The notes under the pieces were generated by a model. That model did no database searches. It had not been told where the DNA came from and saw only the letters and a program-made list of their open reading frames with translations. Below, piece after piece: positions 37,063-45,590 of a stretch of DNA of 64,000 nt (position 1 is its first letter; the number at the start of each line of letters is the position of its first letter). Source of the DNA: Enterobacterales bacterium. Lineage in GTDB: Bacteria > Pseudomonadota > Gammaproteobacteria > Enterobacterales > Kangiellaceae. The stretch covers positions 1 through 64,000 of the forward strand of contig JAUZSK010000079.1 of assembly GCA_030949565.1 (NCBI GenBank), in the 5' to 3' direction. A program made the translations under genes and the position numbers.

Positions 37063-37338
37063 ATGACTCATAAATCGATTGAAATTACCTGTGAAGTTAT
37101 CAACCAAAAAGGTTTGCACGCCAGAGCGGCGGCACAAATAGTCACGCTTTCCAATCATTTTGATTGTGATATTGAGGTCGAACATAAAGATAAAATAGCC
37201 CCTAGCCTTAGCTTAATTAAACTACTCACGCTTGACGCTCCCAAGGGTTCTATCATTAAAGTGAAAGCCCATGGTCAGCAAGCTGAACAAGCTATACAGG
37301 CTTTACAACAATTGATAGAGCAAGGCTTTGACGAATAA
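37063..37338 (+). CDS. ptsO: nitrogen-PTS phosphocarrier protein NPr
   Basis: The 91-residue HPr-like protein has the phospho-His in NQKGLHARAAAQIVTLS and the Ser-like position in APSLSLIKLLTLDAPKGS. It takes phosphate from EI-Ntr and passes it to PtsN. Start at the ATG at 37063. A TTG two codons earlier is in frame. Last gene of the rpoN cluster, converging on gcvA. Confidence 0.92.
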   Translation: MTHKSIEITCEVINQKGLHARAAAQIVTLSNHFDCDIEVEHKDKIAPSLSLIKLLTLDAPKGSIIKVKAHGQQAEQAIQALQQLIEQGFDE

Positions 37339-37420
37339 TCCTTTGCAACGGCTAACGATTGTTTGCACCCAACTTTCATGATTAGTTCATCGGTCATTGT
37401 TATGTTAACTAGTCAAAAAC

Positions 37421-38344
37421 TCAATCAATATTAAAGCTCGGCGGTTGAGTGTTTTCTTCCTGTTTTACCACCTCGACCAACCACTCGATAAATGCCTTAA
37501 TTTTGGGACGATCAGCCGATTCAATCGGGCATACCACATCGTAAGAAAAATCACTTTCCATCATCATTTCAAAAGGCTGAACCAAACGACCCGATTGAAT
37601 TTCTGCCTGCGACAAAACAATATGACCCATAGCAACCCCTTGACCAAACACCGCGGCTTGTAAAACCATACTCGTGTGGCTAAAAATAGCACCTCGTCGA
37701 AGATCGACACCTTTCACTCCGCTATGCTTAAGCCATCGACGCCAATCATGGGTGGTATCATCATGCAATAGATTATGGTGTTTCAAATCCTGGGGACTAT
37801 TTAGCGGTTTATCGCCCTTTAAAAGATCGGGAGAACAAAGTGGTGTTAGTCGTTCATTAAGTAGTTTGACACTATGCATACCCGGATAACTTCCGGTTTC
37901 ATAGTAGATAGCAATATCAATATCTTGCTGCAGGAAATTGACTGGGTCATCACTGGCTTTTAATCGAACCTCAATTTCCGGATAAATTTTATTAAAGGAA
38001 GATAAGCGGGGAACTAGCCAAGTTGTAGCAAAAGTGGGTACCACGCTAACGGTTAGAGGACCACCTGCCACTTGAGATTTTAATTGCTGAGTAGCAGCGA
38101 CTAAACCTTCAAACATATCGCGAATTTTAGGCCAATAGTTTTGCCCTTCATCAGTAAGTAGTAACTTACGGTTATGCCTTATAAACAAAGGCAGCCCAAG
38201 GTATTCTTCAAGAGATTTAATTTGATGACTAATGGCTGCCTGCGTCACAAATAGCTCGTCCGCAGCGCGAGTAAAACTTAAATGGCGTGCGGCCGCTTCA
38301 AAAGCTCTTAAGCTTTTTAAAGGCGGCAAGCGCTTAGCAATCAT
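37421..38344 (-). CDS. gcvA: LysR-type regulator of the GcvA family
   Basis: The 307-residue protein strongly resembles E. coli GcvA: KRLPPLKSLRAFEAAARHLS, FVTQAAISHQIKSLEEYLGL, RHNRKLLLTDEGQNYW, WLVPRLSSFN, GAIFSHTSMVLQAAVFGQG. GcvA activates glycine cleavage genes and the GcvB small RNA. Start set at the ATG at 38344, which has AGGAA seven bases upstream. CTAAT motifs, the GcvA recognition element in E. coli, lie at about 38354 and 38394 in the divergent region. It is divergent from a candidate small RNA at 38455. Confidence 0.88.
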   Translation of the reverse strand: MIAKRLPPLKSLRAFEAAARHLSFTRAADELFVTQAAISHQIKSLEEYLGLPLFIRHNRKLLLTDEGQNYWPKIRDMFEGLVAATQQLKSQVAGGPLTVSVVPTFATTWLVPRLSSFNKIYPEIEVRLKASDDPVNFLQQDIDIAIYYETGSYPGMHSVKLLNERLTPLCSPDLLKGDKPLNSPQDLKHHNLLHDDTTHDWRRWLKHSGVKGVDLRRGAIFSHTSMVLQAAVFGQGVAMGHIVLSQAEIQSGRLVQPFEMMMESDFSYDVVCPIESADRPKIKAFIEWLVEVVKQEENTQPPSFNID

Positions 38345-38420
38345 TAGCATTTCCTAATATAAATCATACAAGTCTAGTTTCGGATTATTTTTTCTAATGC
38401 GATACATTATAAATGATCGC

Positions 38421-38448
38421 TTGAAAACAAACAAATAAAGCGTATAGT
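38421..38448 (+). promoter_or_regulatory. sigma-70 promoter for the candidate small RNA
   Basis: TTGAAA (38421-38426), a 16-base spacer and TATAGT (38443-38448) fit a good sigma-70 promoter firing away from gcvA, with a start near 38455. Two CTAAT motifs lie just upstream between it and gcvA. Confidence 0.7.
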
Positions 38449-38454
38449 GCGCCC

Positions 38455-38750
38455 CATAATCTGCTACTGACCACTTAACTAATTATTAAGAGCCCGTTTA
38501 AACGCTTTATTTAGGCTTATGATCGGGTTCGATGATGTTATTCGCTAGCGCTTTTACATGATTTCTTAGAATAATGGTTGAATGGTTTTAGTTAGTTTTG
38601 TTTTGTTGCGTTTTAAATGGATTTTAAATTTTAAGGTAAACTGAATAGTTATCTTTTTTATTAGTAAAGTTGTGATTCCTACCCCTTTTGGTTCTAAAAA
38701 AATCACACCAGAATTGCTAGTCAGGTCTACGTAAGTAGGCCTTTTTTTTT
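38455..38750 (+). ncRNA. gcvB: candidate GcvB-like small RNA divergent from gcvA
   Basis: A transcript of about 296 bases is bounded by a strong promoter and a strong terminator and has no plausible ORF. Near its 5' end GAGCCCG (about 38490) pairs with CGGGTTC (38524-38530), a 5' stem-loop. A G/T-rich single-strand-like tract runs at about 38576-38620 (GGTTTTAGTTAGTTTTGTTT), as in the R1 seed region of GcvB. Then GTGATT and AATCAC form a second stem, followed by the terminator. GcvB in E. coli lies in exactly this place, divergent from gcvA. The primary sequence matches poorly by eye, so identity with GcvB is inferred from synteny and architecture. Confidence 0.6.
38723..38750 (+). terminator. 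intrinsic terminator of the candidate small RNA
   Basis: AGGTCTAC and GTAGGCCT form an eight-pair stem (one G-T wobble) around GTAA, then nine Ts. No protein-coding gene on the plus strand precedes it, which supports a non-coding transcript. The rest of the 38345-38894 gap is covered by the promoter and RNA, plus about 140 featureless bases after the terminator. Confidence 0.88.
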
Positions 38751-38894
38751 GTCTGTTAATCAGTTAAAATCCTCCATAAATAATGAGTAGTCCACCCAAT
38801 ACGGGCACCCCACCAAACAAAAAATCTTACTAAGCTTAAGGGTTATCAGATCCTTCTTACCTCTAGCTGACAGGATTAAAAAGCGGCATCAAGA

Positions 38895-40061
38895 CTAGGG
38901 CAAAACGGCTTTTTGACTAAAGGCATCTAAACCACTCTTCTGATTAGCCACGTCTATCAGTTTTTGTTCTTCTCTCGATGCGTAGTTTTTATCCCAATCT
39001 AACACTTTTGGCGTCATTAGTTTGTGCCATAGGGGCGGAATCATTGCGACAAGCACAGTGCCTAGATAACCGCTGATCATTTCGGGCGAATTAGCCATTG
39101 GCTGTAGTTCATGAAACGGCACCGAGGCCTTTGCATGATGGTGTGAATGTCGGGTGAGATTAAACATTGCCCAAGAGCTAACGCGTTTGGTACTGTTCCA
39201 TGAATGTCTGGGTTCGACTCTGGTTTTAGGGTCTCTTACAATGCCATAGTGTTCCATATAATTGACAATTTCTAACAATGACTTACCCCAAAGACCCGCC
39301 GCAGCCAATAGTATCAATGAGGTCGCGCCAGCCAACCAATAGATTGCCGCAAACAACACAATGCTCATTGAATAGCCCCTCAACAGTCGATTATGAATCG
39401 AAAAAACCGTTCTATTATTTTTCTGCAATCGTTTTTTCTCAATCTTCCACGCGCTTACGTTCCCTTTATAGGTAGAGATTAAAATATGTGCATAAACATT
39501 GCGTCCTCTTGGAGCGGTAGCGGGATCATCAATAGTGCTGACATAACGATGGTGTCCATACACATGCTCCACCGAAAAACTGGTATCAAAACTAAAAGCC
39601 AACAACCAGCGCCCTATCAAAAGACTAATCGGATCGGCAGTTCGGTGGGTAAGCTCATGCGCGGTGATGGTTCCTATCAGTCCAATATAAAAACCGGTCA
39701 AAAATATACAGAGAACAAACTCGACCCTAGAAGAGTGCCCGCGAGAACTGAGTATATCAATCGCCAACTGGTTTTGAACCCACTGCCCAAAGGTAAAAAG
39801 GTCAGTTTCGGCAAACTGCCAAACCGCTGCAAAGACGATGAAACAAAGCAAAGGAAATGCTAACCATAATTGCCATGTTAATAGCTGTGGATGACTAAAA
39901 TCGGGGGTCGAATGGTCGTCACCTAAAAGTAGGTCACCACCAATAAAGATGATCAAGGTTATTATTAAGCCCGAAGTAATAAAGGAACCTCCAAGTAAAA
40001 TCACCACTGCGGCAAATAAACCCATGATATGAAAAAAAGAGTACTTAATATATTTAATCAT
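38895..40061 (-). CDS. alkB: alkane 1-monooxygenase
   Basis: The 388-residue integral-membrane non-heme di-iron hydroxylase has all His boxes: TAHELTHRT, EHVYGHHRYVST, NLTRHSHHHAKASVPFHEL, and the AlkB signature NYMEHYGIVRDP. About six membrane segments are seen. It oxidises the terminal carbon of medium-chain alkanes with electrons from rubredoxin, whose gene is not in this window. The divergent AraC-type regulator probably controls it. Confidence 0.93.
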   Translation of the reverse strand: MIKYIKYSFFHIMGLFAAVVILLGGSFITSGLIITLIIFIGGDLLLGDDHSTPDFSHPQLLTWQLWLAFPLLCFIVFAAVWQFAETDLFTFGQWVQNQLAIDILSSRGHSSRVEFVLCIFLTGFYIGLIGTITAHELTHRTADPISLLIGRWLLAFSFDTSFSVEHVYGHHRYVSTIDDPATAPRGRNVYAHILISTYKGNVSAWKIEKKRLQKNNRTVFSIHNRLLRGYSMSIVLFAAIYWLAGATSLILLAAAGLWGKSLLEIVNYMEHYGIVRDPKTRVEPRHSWNSTKRVSSWAMFNLTRHSHHHAKASVPFHELQPMANSPEMISGYLGTVLVAMIPPLWHKLMTPKVLDWDKNYASREEQKLIDVANQKSGLDAFSQKAVLP

Positions 40062-40163
40062 GAGCGCAATACCTAAGTGGTGAAGAATAAGGCTATTATA
40101 AAGTTAAAATTTGAGACTGGGTGAGAGGTTAAACTGACATAAAAGGGTTATTTCTTGCCATAA

Positions 40164-40184
40164 TAGACTGTTTCAGCTAGTCTA
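40164..40184. promoter_or_regulatory. palindrome in the alkB-araC divergent region
   Basis: TAGACT, nine bases, AGTCTA is a perfect inverted repeat between the divergent genes, 51 bases before the araC start. A further GGTCTA half-site follows at 40188. It is a candidate regulator site. Confidence 0.45.
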
Positions 40185-40235
40185 AAGGTCTAATTAAACA
40201 ATTTTACCAAAAGATTTGAACCAACCTCTGCTGCC

Positions 40236-41246
40236 ATGACCGATCACAAACTTATGATGCCTACCTATTATCTCCATCAACTTGCTGATGAGCTTGATAA
40301 GCTTCAGGTGGATACCAATCACTGGTTGGCCAGTGTTGGCTTAAACCTTAAACAAATTGACCAACCTGGGCAGTTGATTTCCTATCGGCATTTTAAAAAG
40401 CTCATTAGCTCCAGTATAATATTATCAGGCCAATCAGCGCTTGGCCTTAAAGTAGGACAGCGTTTAGGGCTGACCACTCATGGCATGTTGGGCTATGCCA
40501 TCATTGTGAGTAGTTGTTTAAGAGAAACCATCGAACTATTTAGTCGCTATCTCAACACCAGAACACCATTGCTTAGAGTAAATTTGGTTTGCGGTCCAAA
40601 AACTCTAAAAATTGAGCTACATGAATGTTATCCACTAGAAGATATAAAAATCCCCTTTTTAGAAACCGCCGTTTTGACCTTGTATAATATGCTTATGCAA
40701 GTCACGCAAAATTCTGCGTCAATCCAATCGATTAGCTTCCCTTTTAAGCAACCATCCTATATCGATTTTTATCGACAGATTTTTAGCCAACCCATTCAGT
40801 TCGACACCAAAGTAACAAGTATTTCACTTTCTCAAAATGGATTAGACACACCTTTACCTATGGCCGATCCAAATTCCTTAACCCAAGCTAAATTGATCTG
40901 CGAACAAGAATTAACGAGATTGCAAAGCCAAGAGGAGTTTCAAAGCCGAGTAAGAAAATATCTACTGTCCCATGAAAATCAATTTCCTAAACTCTCTTGC
41001 GTGGCAAAGTATTTTCATCTGTCACAGCGCACACTACATCGTAGACTAGAAGAAAATAACAGCCGCTACTCCGAAATACTTGCCAGTGTCAGAGAGTATC
41101 GTGCCAAAGAGTTGCTTAGCAATAGTGATTTAAGTATTCAACAAATTGCATCCACTTTAGGATACAGTGATAGTGCCAATTTTAGAAAAGCCTTTAAACG
41201 TTGGCAAAGCTGCTCACCGCGTGAGTTTCGCTCGAGTTGTTATTGA
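40236..41246 (+). CDS. AraC-family regulator, likely of alkB
   Basis: The 336-residue protein has an N-terminal arabinose-binding-type domain (PF12625-like: LGLKVGQRLGLTTHGMLGYA) and a C-terminal double HTH (FHLSQRTLHRRLEENNSRYS, and SIQQIASTLGYSDSANFRKA, then FKRWQSCSPREFR). This architecture is common in regulators adjacent to alkane or fatty-acid genes in marine gammaproteobacteria. Divergent from alkB with a palindrome between. Confidence 0.85.
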   Translation: MTDHKLMMPTYYLHQLADELDKLQVDTNHWLASVGLNLKQIDQPGQLISYRHFKKLISSSIILSGQSALGLKVGQRLGLTTHGMLGYAIIVSSCLRETIELFSRYLNTRTPLLRVNLVCGPKTLKIELHECYPLEDIKIPFLETAVLTLYNMLMQVTQNSASIQSISFPFKQPSYIDFYRQIFSQPIQFDTKVTSISLSQNGLDTPLPMADPNSLTQAKLICEQELTRLQSQEEFQSRVRKYLLSHENQFPKLSCVAKYFHLSQRTLHRRLEENNSRYSEILASVREYRAKELLSNSDLSIQQIASTLGYSDSANFRKAFKRWQSCSPREFRSSCY

Positions 41247-41414
41247 CAAAGTTCGCAATACCTTATTAAGACTCACATAGCGACAAGAATAGAAAATGGG
41301 ATAAAGGCTACATAATAAACTTAATTTATGATTAGCATTATGAACAATCACTTATAAGTTAGATAAATATTATTAGTGATTAACTTAAAATAATGCCACG
41401 GAAACTAAATAAAT

Positions 41415-42485
41415 TTATTTAGGCAAACTTTTCACATAAACATCTTGTTTGGGGAAAGGAATCTCTATTTTTTCTTGGATAAATAGCTTATAGACAAGCT
41501 CATTGAGTTCGTCGCTGACCCGACCACGCAAAACAGGCTCGGCGACCCAGCAGAGTAATTCAAAATTCAAACCGTACTCACCGAAAGTTCGAAACCTTAC
41601 TCTAGAAGCGGGTAAACCTTCAACGCCCTTGGCTTGACTAGCCGCTTTTAACAGCGTGTCTCTAACCTTGTCGATATCTTCTCCGTAGGCGCAAGCGATC
41701 TTAATCCTAATACGATATTTCTTATGCGGTCCGGCGGTCTCATTAGTGATTTTTGTATTGCCCATAATAGCGTTAGGAATAGTAATTTCAACATCTGAGC
41801 GAGTTAGTATCCGTGTACTACGAATACCGATATGGGTAACTTCTCCCCGCTCACCTGTTTCTAACACGATAAAATCGCCAAGCTTGTATGGGCTATCGGC
41901 TAAAATCAAGACACCAGCAAATAGATTAGCCAGCGTATCTTTGGCTGCGAAACTCAGTGCCAAGCCTAAAATACCTGCCGAAGCGATCCAGGCCGAAATA
42001 TTGATATCCCAAGCAATTAATATAAAGTACAGACCAAGCGCATAAAGCACGATAGCGGCAAGATTATCAAATAAAGGTAAAGTATGTTTTTGAACAATTT
42101 TGACTTTGCTTTTACTACGGCTCAAATACTTAAGAACAAAGTGAGAAATATTAACCGTAAAACCAAGCCAAGAGAAAATCACAGCGGTCCATAAAATGGA
42201 CTCGAACATATCCAGCTGAGCGCTAAAAAGCTGGGAATGACCTAAGGCAAGACGTAACCCAATAATAATAATCGAGAGTCTTAACGGTCGTTTTAAGACT
42301 TCTAGAATATGGTCATCGACCGGGTTGTTGGTGCGCTTAGTACCGTGTATTTGAATACGATAAATAACAAAGCGCGCGAGGCTTGCCAGAAGTACACAAA
42401 CTAAAAATATTAATGAGGCTTGGATCAACCGGTTATCGGATATCACCGGCAGAAAATTTTGAAAAAGTTCTTGTAGCTCTTGCAT
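41415..42485 (-). CDS. MscS-family mechanosensitive channel
   Basis: The 356-residue membrane protein has about four membrane helices, then the pore-lining helix and beta domain (SAGILGLALSFAAKDTLANL, DSPYKLGDFIVLETGERGEV, RSTRILTRSDVEITIPNAIM). The C-terminal domain is alpha/beta. Such channels release solutes upon hypo-osmotic shock. It lacks the long periplasmic part of MscK. It lies 19 bases downstream of nuoN on the same strand, so it may be read through from the nuo operon. Confidence 0.9.
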   Translation of the reverse strand: MQELQELFQNFLPVISDNRLIQASLIFLVCVLLASLARFVIYRIQIHGTKRTNNPVDDHILEVLKRPLRLSIIIIGLRLALGHSQLFSAQLDMFESILWTAVIFSWLGFTVNISHFVLKYLSRSKSKVKIVQKHTLPLFDNLAAIVLYALGLYFILIAWDINISAWIASAGILGLALSFAAKDTLANLFAGVLILADSPYKLGDFIVLETGERGEVTHIGIRSTRILTRSDVEITIPNAIMGNTKITNETAGPHKKYRIRIKIACAYGEDIDKVRDTLLKAASQAKGVEGLPASRVRFRTFGEYGLNFELLCWVAEPVLRGRVSDELNELVYKLFIQEKIEIPFPKQDVYVKSLPK

Positions 42486-42504
42486 AATTGCCTATGGAAT
42501 GCCC

Positions 42505-43944
42505 CTAAGAAAGACTGGCGAAAGCCGACTGACAATATTGATAAATGCTATCGGGCATTAAACCAAAGACAATTAAAAGTAAACAGTTGATGCTAAGTGC
42601 AATTTTTAAGGTTCGACTATTGCTCACTGGTGGACTTGTTTCAGATTCTTCAAAGAACATTTCTTTAACCACTTTTAAATAGTAAACCAAACCCACCACC
42701 GAAAAAGCAATAGCAACCACCGCAAGTAGAACCTGACCATCGTTGATCAATAGACGAAAAATTTCCAATTTGGGCCAAAATCCAATAAAGGGAGGAATAC
42801 CTGCCATTGAAACCATTACAAGCGTAAACATTAAGGCATACCAAGGATGATAGCGCCCCATTCCTCTTAGGTCAGAGATTTGTTGATAATCTTTATCACC
42901 GCTACTCATAAATATAATAATGCCAAATCCTGCAAGTGTCATCAATGCATAAACAATAATATAAAACATGGAAACTGAAAAGGCTTCTTCCGTACCCACC
43001 GAGATACCTAATAGAAAATAACCTATGTGCGCAATAGCTGAATAAGACAACATGCGTTTTAAGTTAGTTTGTATAACTGCAACTATATTGCCTAGTACGA
43101 TCGACATAACGGCTAAAATAGTGATCATTCCAGTCCAATACTGCGCGGCATCGCCAAAGCTATTTTCAAGCAATCGATACATCATACCGAAGGCCGCTAT
43201 TTTAGGTACGCTAGAAATATAGGCGGTAATAGAACTTGGTGAACCATGATAAATATCAGGTAACCACATATGAAAAGGCGCAGCCCCAAACTTAAAGCCT
43301 ATCCCCACTACTATAAAGACCAGTCCAAACTGAATCATCAAATTAGCATTATTTTGACTGACATATTCAGCCACTTGGTCAATCATAATGCTACCGGTGA
43401 CGCCATAAACCAATGAAATACCGTAGAGCAAAAAGCCTGAGGCCAATCCGCCCATTACAAAATATTTAACCGCCGCTTCCGATGCTTGATTAGAATCTCT
43501 CTGCAATGCTACCAGCGCGTATAGCGATAAGGAAAGCAATTCAAGACCTAGATAAACAATTAACAAACTACCCGCGGAAACCATAATCATCATTCCCAGC
43601 ACTGAGAACAAGGTTAATAGATAGTATTCACCTCGCATTAGGTTTCTTTCACGAATAAAAGCGCGAGCATAAAATAAAGAAATGAACGTAATACTATAGA
43701 TGGCCAACTTTAGTATCAGCGAGAACTGGTCAAGTTTCCAATGACCACTGAAGCTCGACACGCTTGCCTCGCCTAGCTGTTGAGCGCCAATAATAAACAA
43801 CACAATAAACACGAGCTGTGTTAATAAAAAGGTTAAATAGCGCTCTTTATCTCGTTGAAATAGGTCAACAATCATAATGCAGCAAAGTGCTGCTAAAATA
43901 AAAATCTCAGAAGTAATGCTAGAAAAATTAACGGTATCGATCAT
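42505..43944 (-). CDS. nuoN: NADH-quinone oxidoreductase subunit N
   Basis: The 479-residue antiporter-like membrane subunit has about 14 helices, with YLGLELLSLSLYALVALQRD, the broken-helix region KFGAAPFHMWLPDIYHGSPS and MLSYSAIAHIGYFLLG. Proton pumping, distal membrane arm. The start is the ATG at 43944, overlapping the nuoM stop (TAATG). Confidence 0.96.
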   Translation of the reverse strand: MIDTVNFSSITSEIFILAALCCIMIVDLFQRDKERYLTFLLTQLVFIVLFIIGAQQLGEASVSSFSGHWKLDQFSLILKLAIYSITFISLFYARAFIRERNLMRGEYYLLTLFSVLGMMIMVSAGSLLIVYLGLELLSLSLYALVALQRDSNQASEAAVKYFVMGGLASGFLLYGISLVYGVTGSIMIDQVAEYVSQNNANLMIQFGLVFIVVGIGFKFGAAPFHMWLPDIYHGSPSSITAYISSVPKIAAFGMMYRLLENSFGDAAQYWTGMITILAVMSIVLGNIVAVIQTNLKRMLSYSAIAHIGYFLLGISVGTEEAFSVSMFYIIVYALMTLAGFGIIIFMSSGDKDYQQISDLRGMGRYHPWYALMFTLVMVSMAGIPPFIGFWPKLEIFRLLINDGQVLLAVVAIAFSVVGLVYYLKVVKEMFFEESETSPPVSNSRTLKIALSINCLLLIVFGLMPDSIYQYCQSAFASLS

Positions 43945-45479
43945 TAGGAACACATCCCTTCGGGCGTAAGTTTAGAAACCAAATTGCAATCGATTAGATG
44001 TTGTACGCTGGGTGCCATAATATCTAACAACGGCGCTGGCCATAAACCAAAAACAAATACGGTAGCTGCTAAAATAATGAAAACAATAATTTCGCGAGTT
44101 TTTAGGTCTTCTAATAAAGCCACTTTTTCGTTTGCTACATCGCCAAACATTACTCGTTTATACATCCACAAGGTGTAGGCTGCCGCTAGTATTAAAGTTA
44201 GGCCGCCAACAGCTGCGATCCAAAAACTCACTTCAAAGCTGGATAAAATCACCATAAACTCTCCGACAAAACCAGAAGTGCCCGGTAATCCGGCATTGGC
44301 CATGGCAAAAATCATAAAGAAAAAAGCAAACAGTGGCATGCGGTTTATCACGCCGCCATAGCTACTAATTTCACGTGAATGCATACGGTCATAAAGCACA
44401 CCTATACATAAAAACAGCGCACCAGAAATAAACCCGTGAGAAATCATTTGAATCAAAGCGCCTTGAATACCCATTACCGCTGCATCATTTTGGTTTTCGG
44501 CGACCAAAGCAAAACTAATAAAAAGCCCCAATGTAACAAAACCCATATGGGCGATGGAAGAATAGGCAATCAATTTCTTCATATCACTCTGCGCTAACGC
44601 CACAAAACCAATATAGGCCACCGCGATGAGAGATAAAACAATCATTACATTGGCCATTTCAAGTGAAGCATCCGGCACGATGGGCAACATAAAACGTAAA
44701 AATCCGTAGGTTCCCATTTTTAACATAATTGCCGCTAAAATAACTGAGCCTCCCGTTGGCGCTTGGACATGCGCATCAGGTAACCAGGTGTGTACCGGAA
44801 ACATAGGAACTTTAATCGCAAAAGCAATTAAAAAAGCAAAGAATAACAACAGCTGGGTATCAGCATCAATCACCAAACTGTGCATTTTAAACAGGTTAAA
44901 ACTTTCAGCCTCTAATCCTAAATAGATTAAAGCAATCAACAAAAAGACCGAACCAAAGAAGGTGTAGATGAAAAATTTGAGTGTCGCATAAATCCGGTTA
45001 GGTCCACCCCAAATACCAATAATCAAAAACATAGGGACTAACATAGCTTCCCACAGTACGTAGAACAAAATAGCATCAGTGGCGGCAAACACGCCATTCA
45101 TCAATCCACACATCACCAAAAATGCTGAGAGATAATGTGATACTCGTAACTTCACATTATTCCAGCTAGAAATAATGACGATCAACGTCATTAAGGAAGT
45201 CAATGAAATCAAAGGTAAGGATATTCCATCGACTCCAAGGGAATAACGAATATTAAGTGACTCGATCCAAGCTTCATCTTCAACAAACTGTACATAATAC
45301 TCGCTGGTATCAAAATGCTGAAGCGCATACAGGCTTAATAAAAAAGTCACTAATGCGGTCAACAAGGCAATCCATTGAGTAACCTGTTTTTGTTTTTGTC
45401 CAGGACCAAAAATAATCAATCCAGCGCCGGCAATCGGAAGCCAAATTAATAAGCTGAGAATTGGTAAATTTTCTAACAT
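43944..45479 (-). CDS. nuoM: NADH-quinone oxidoreductase subunit M
   Basis: The 511-residue subunit has VLWEAMLVPMFLIIGIWGGP with the key Glu, FPVHTWLPDAHVQAPTGGSV and KKLIAYSSIAHMGFVTLGLF. Second antiporter-like proton channel of complex I. Intact, unlike its upstream neighbour nuoL, from which it is separated by 111 bases. Confidence 0.96.
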   Translation of the reverse strand: MLENLPILSLLIWLPIAGAGLIIFGPGQKQKQVTQWIALLTALVTFLLSLYALQHFDTSEYYVQFVEDEAWIESLNIRYSLGVDGISLPLISLTSLMTLIVIISSWNNVKLRVSHYLSAFLVMCGLMNGVFAATDAILFYVLWEAMLVPMFLIIGIWGGPNRIYATLKFFIYTFFGSVFLLIALIYLGLEAESFNLFKMHSLVIDADTQLLLFFAFLIAFAIKVPMFPVHTWLPDAHVQAPTGGSVILAAIMLKMGTYGFLRFMLPIVPDASLEMANVMIVLSLIAVAYIGFVALAQSDMKKLIAYSSIAHMGFVTLGLFISFALVAENQNDAAVMGIQGALIQMISHGFISGALFLCIGVLYDRMHSREISSYGGVINRMPLFAFFFMIFAMANAGLPGTSGFVGEFMVILSSFEVSFWIAAVGGLTLILAAAYTLWMYKRVMFGDVANEKVALLEDLKTREIIVFIILAATVFVFGLWPAPLLDIMAPSVQHLIDCNLVSKLTPEGMCS

Positions 45480-45590
45480 TATTTTTATTTAAACCTGTTT
45501 AAAAGTAATCAAATGACTGTCAATTTTTAACACCAATCAACACCATCGGTGTTGCTACTCTACTGCACTATATCCACGTTACCTTTAGCT

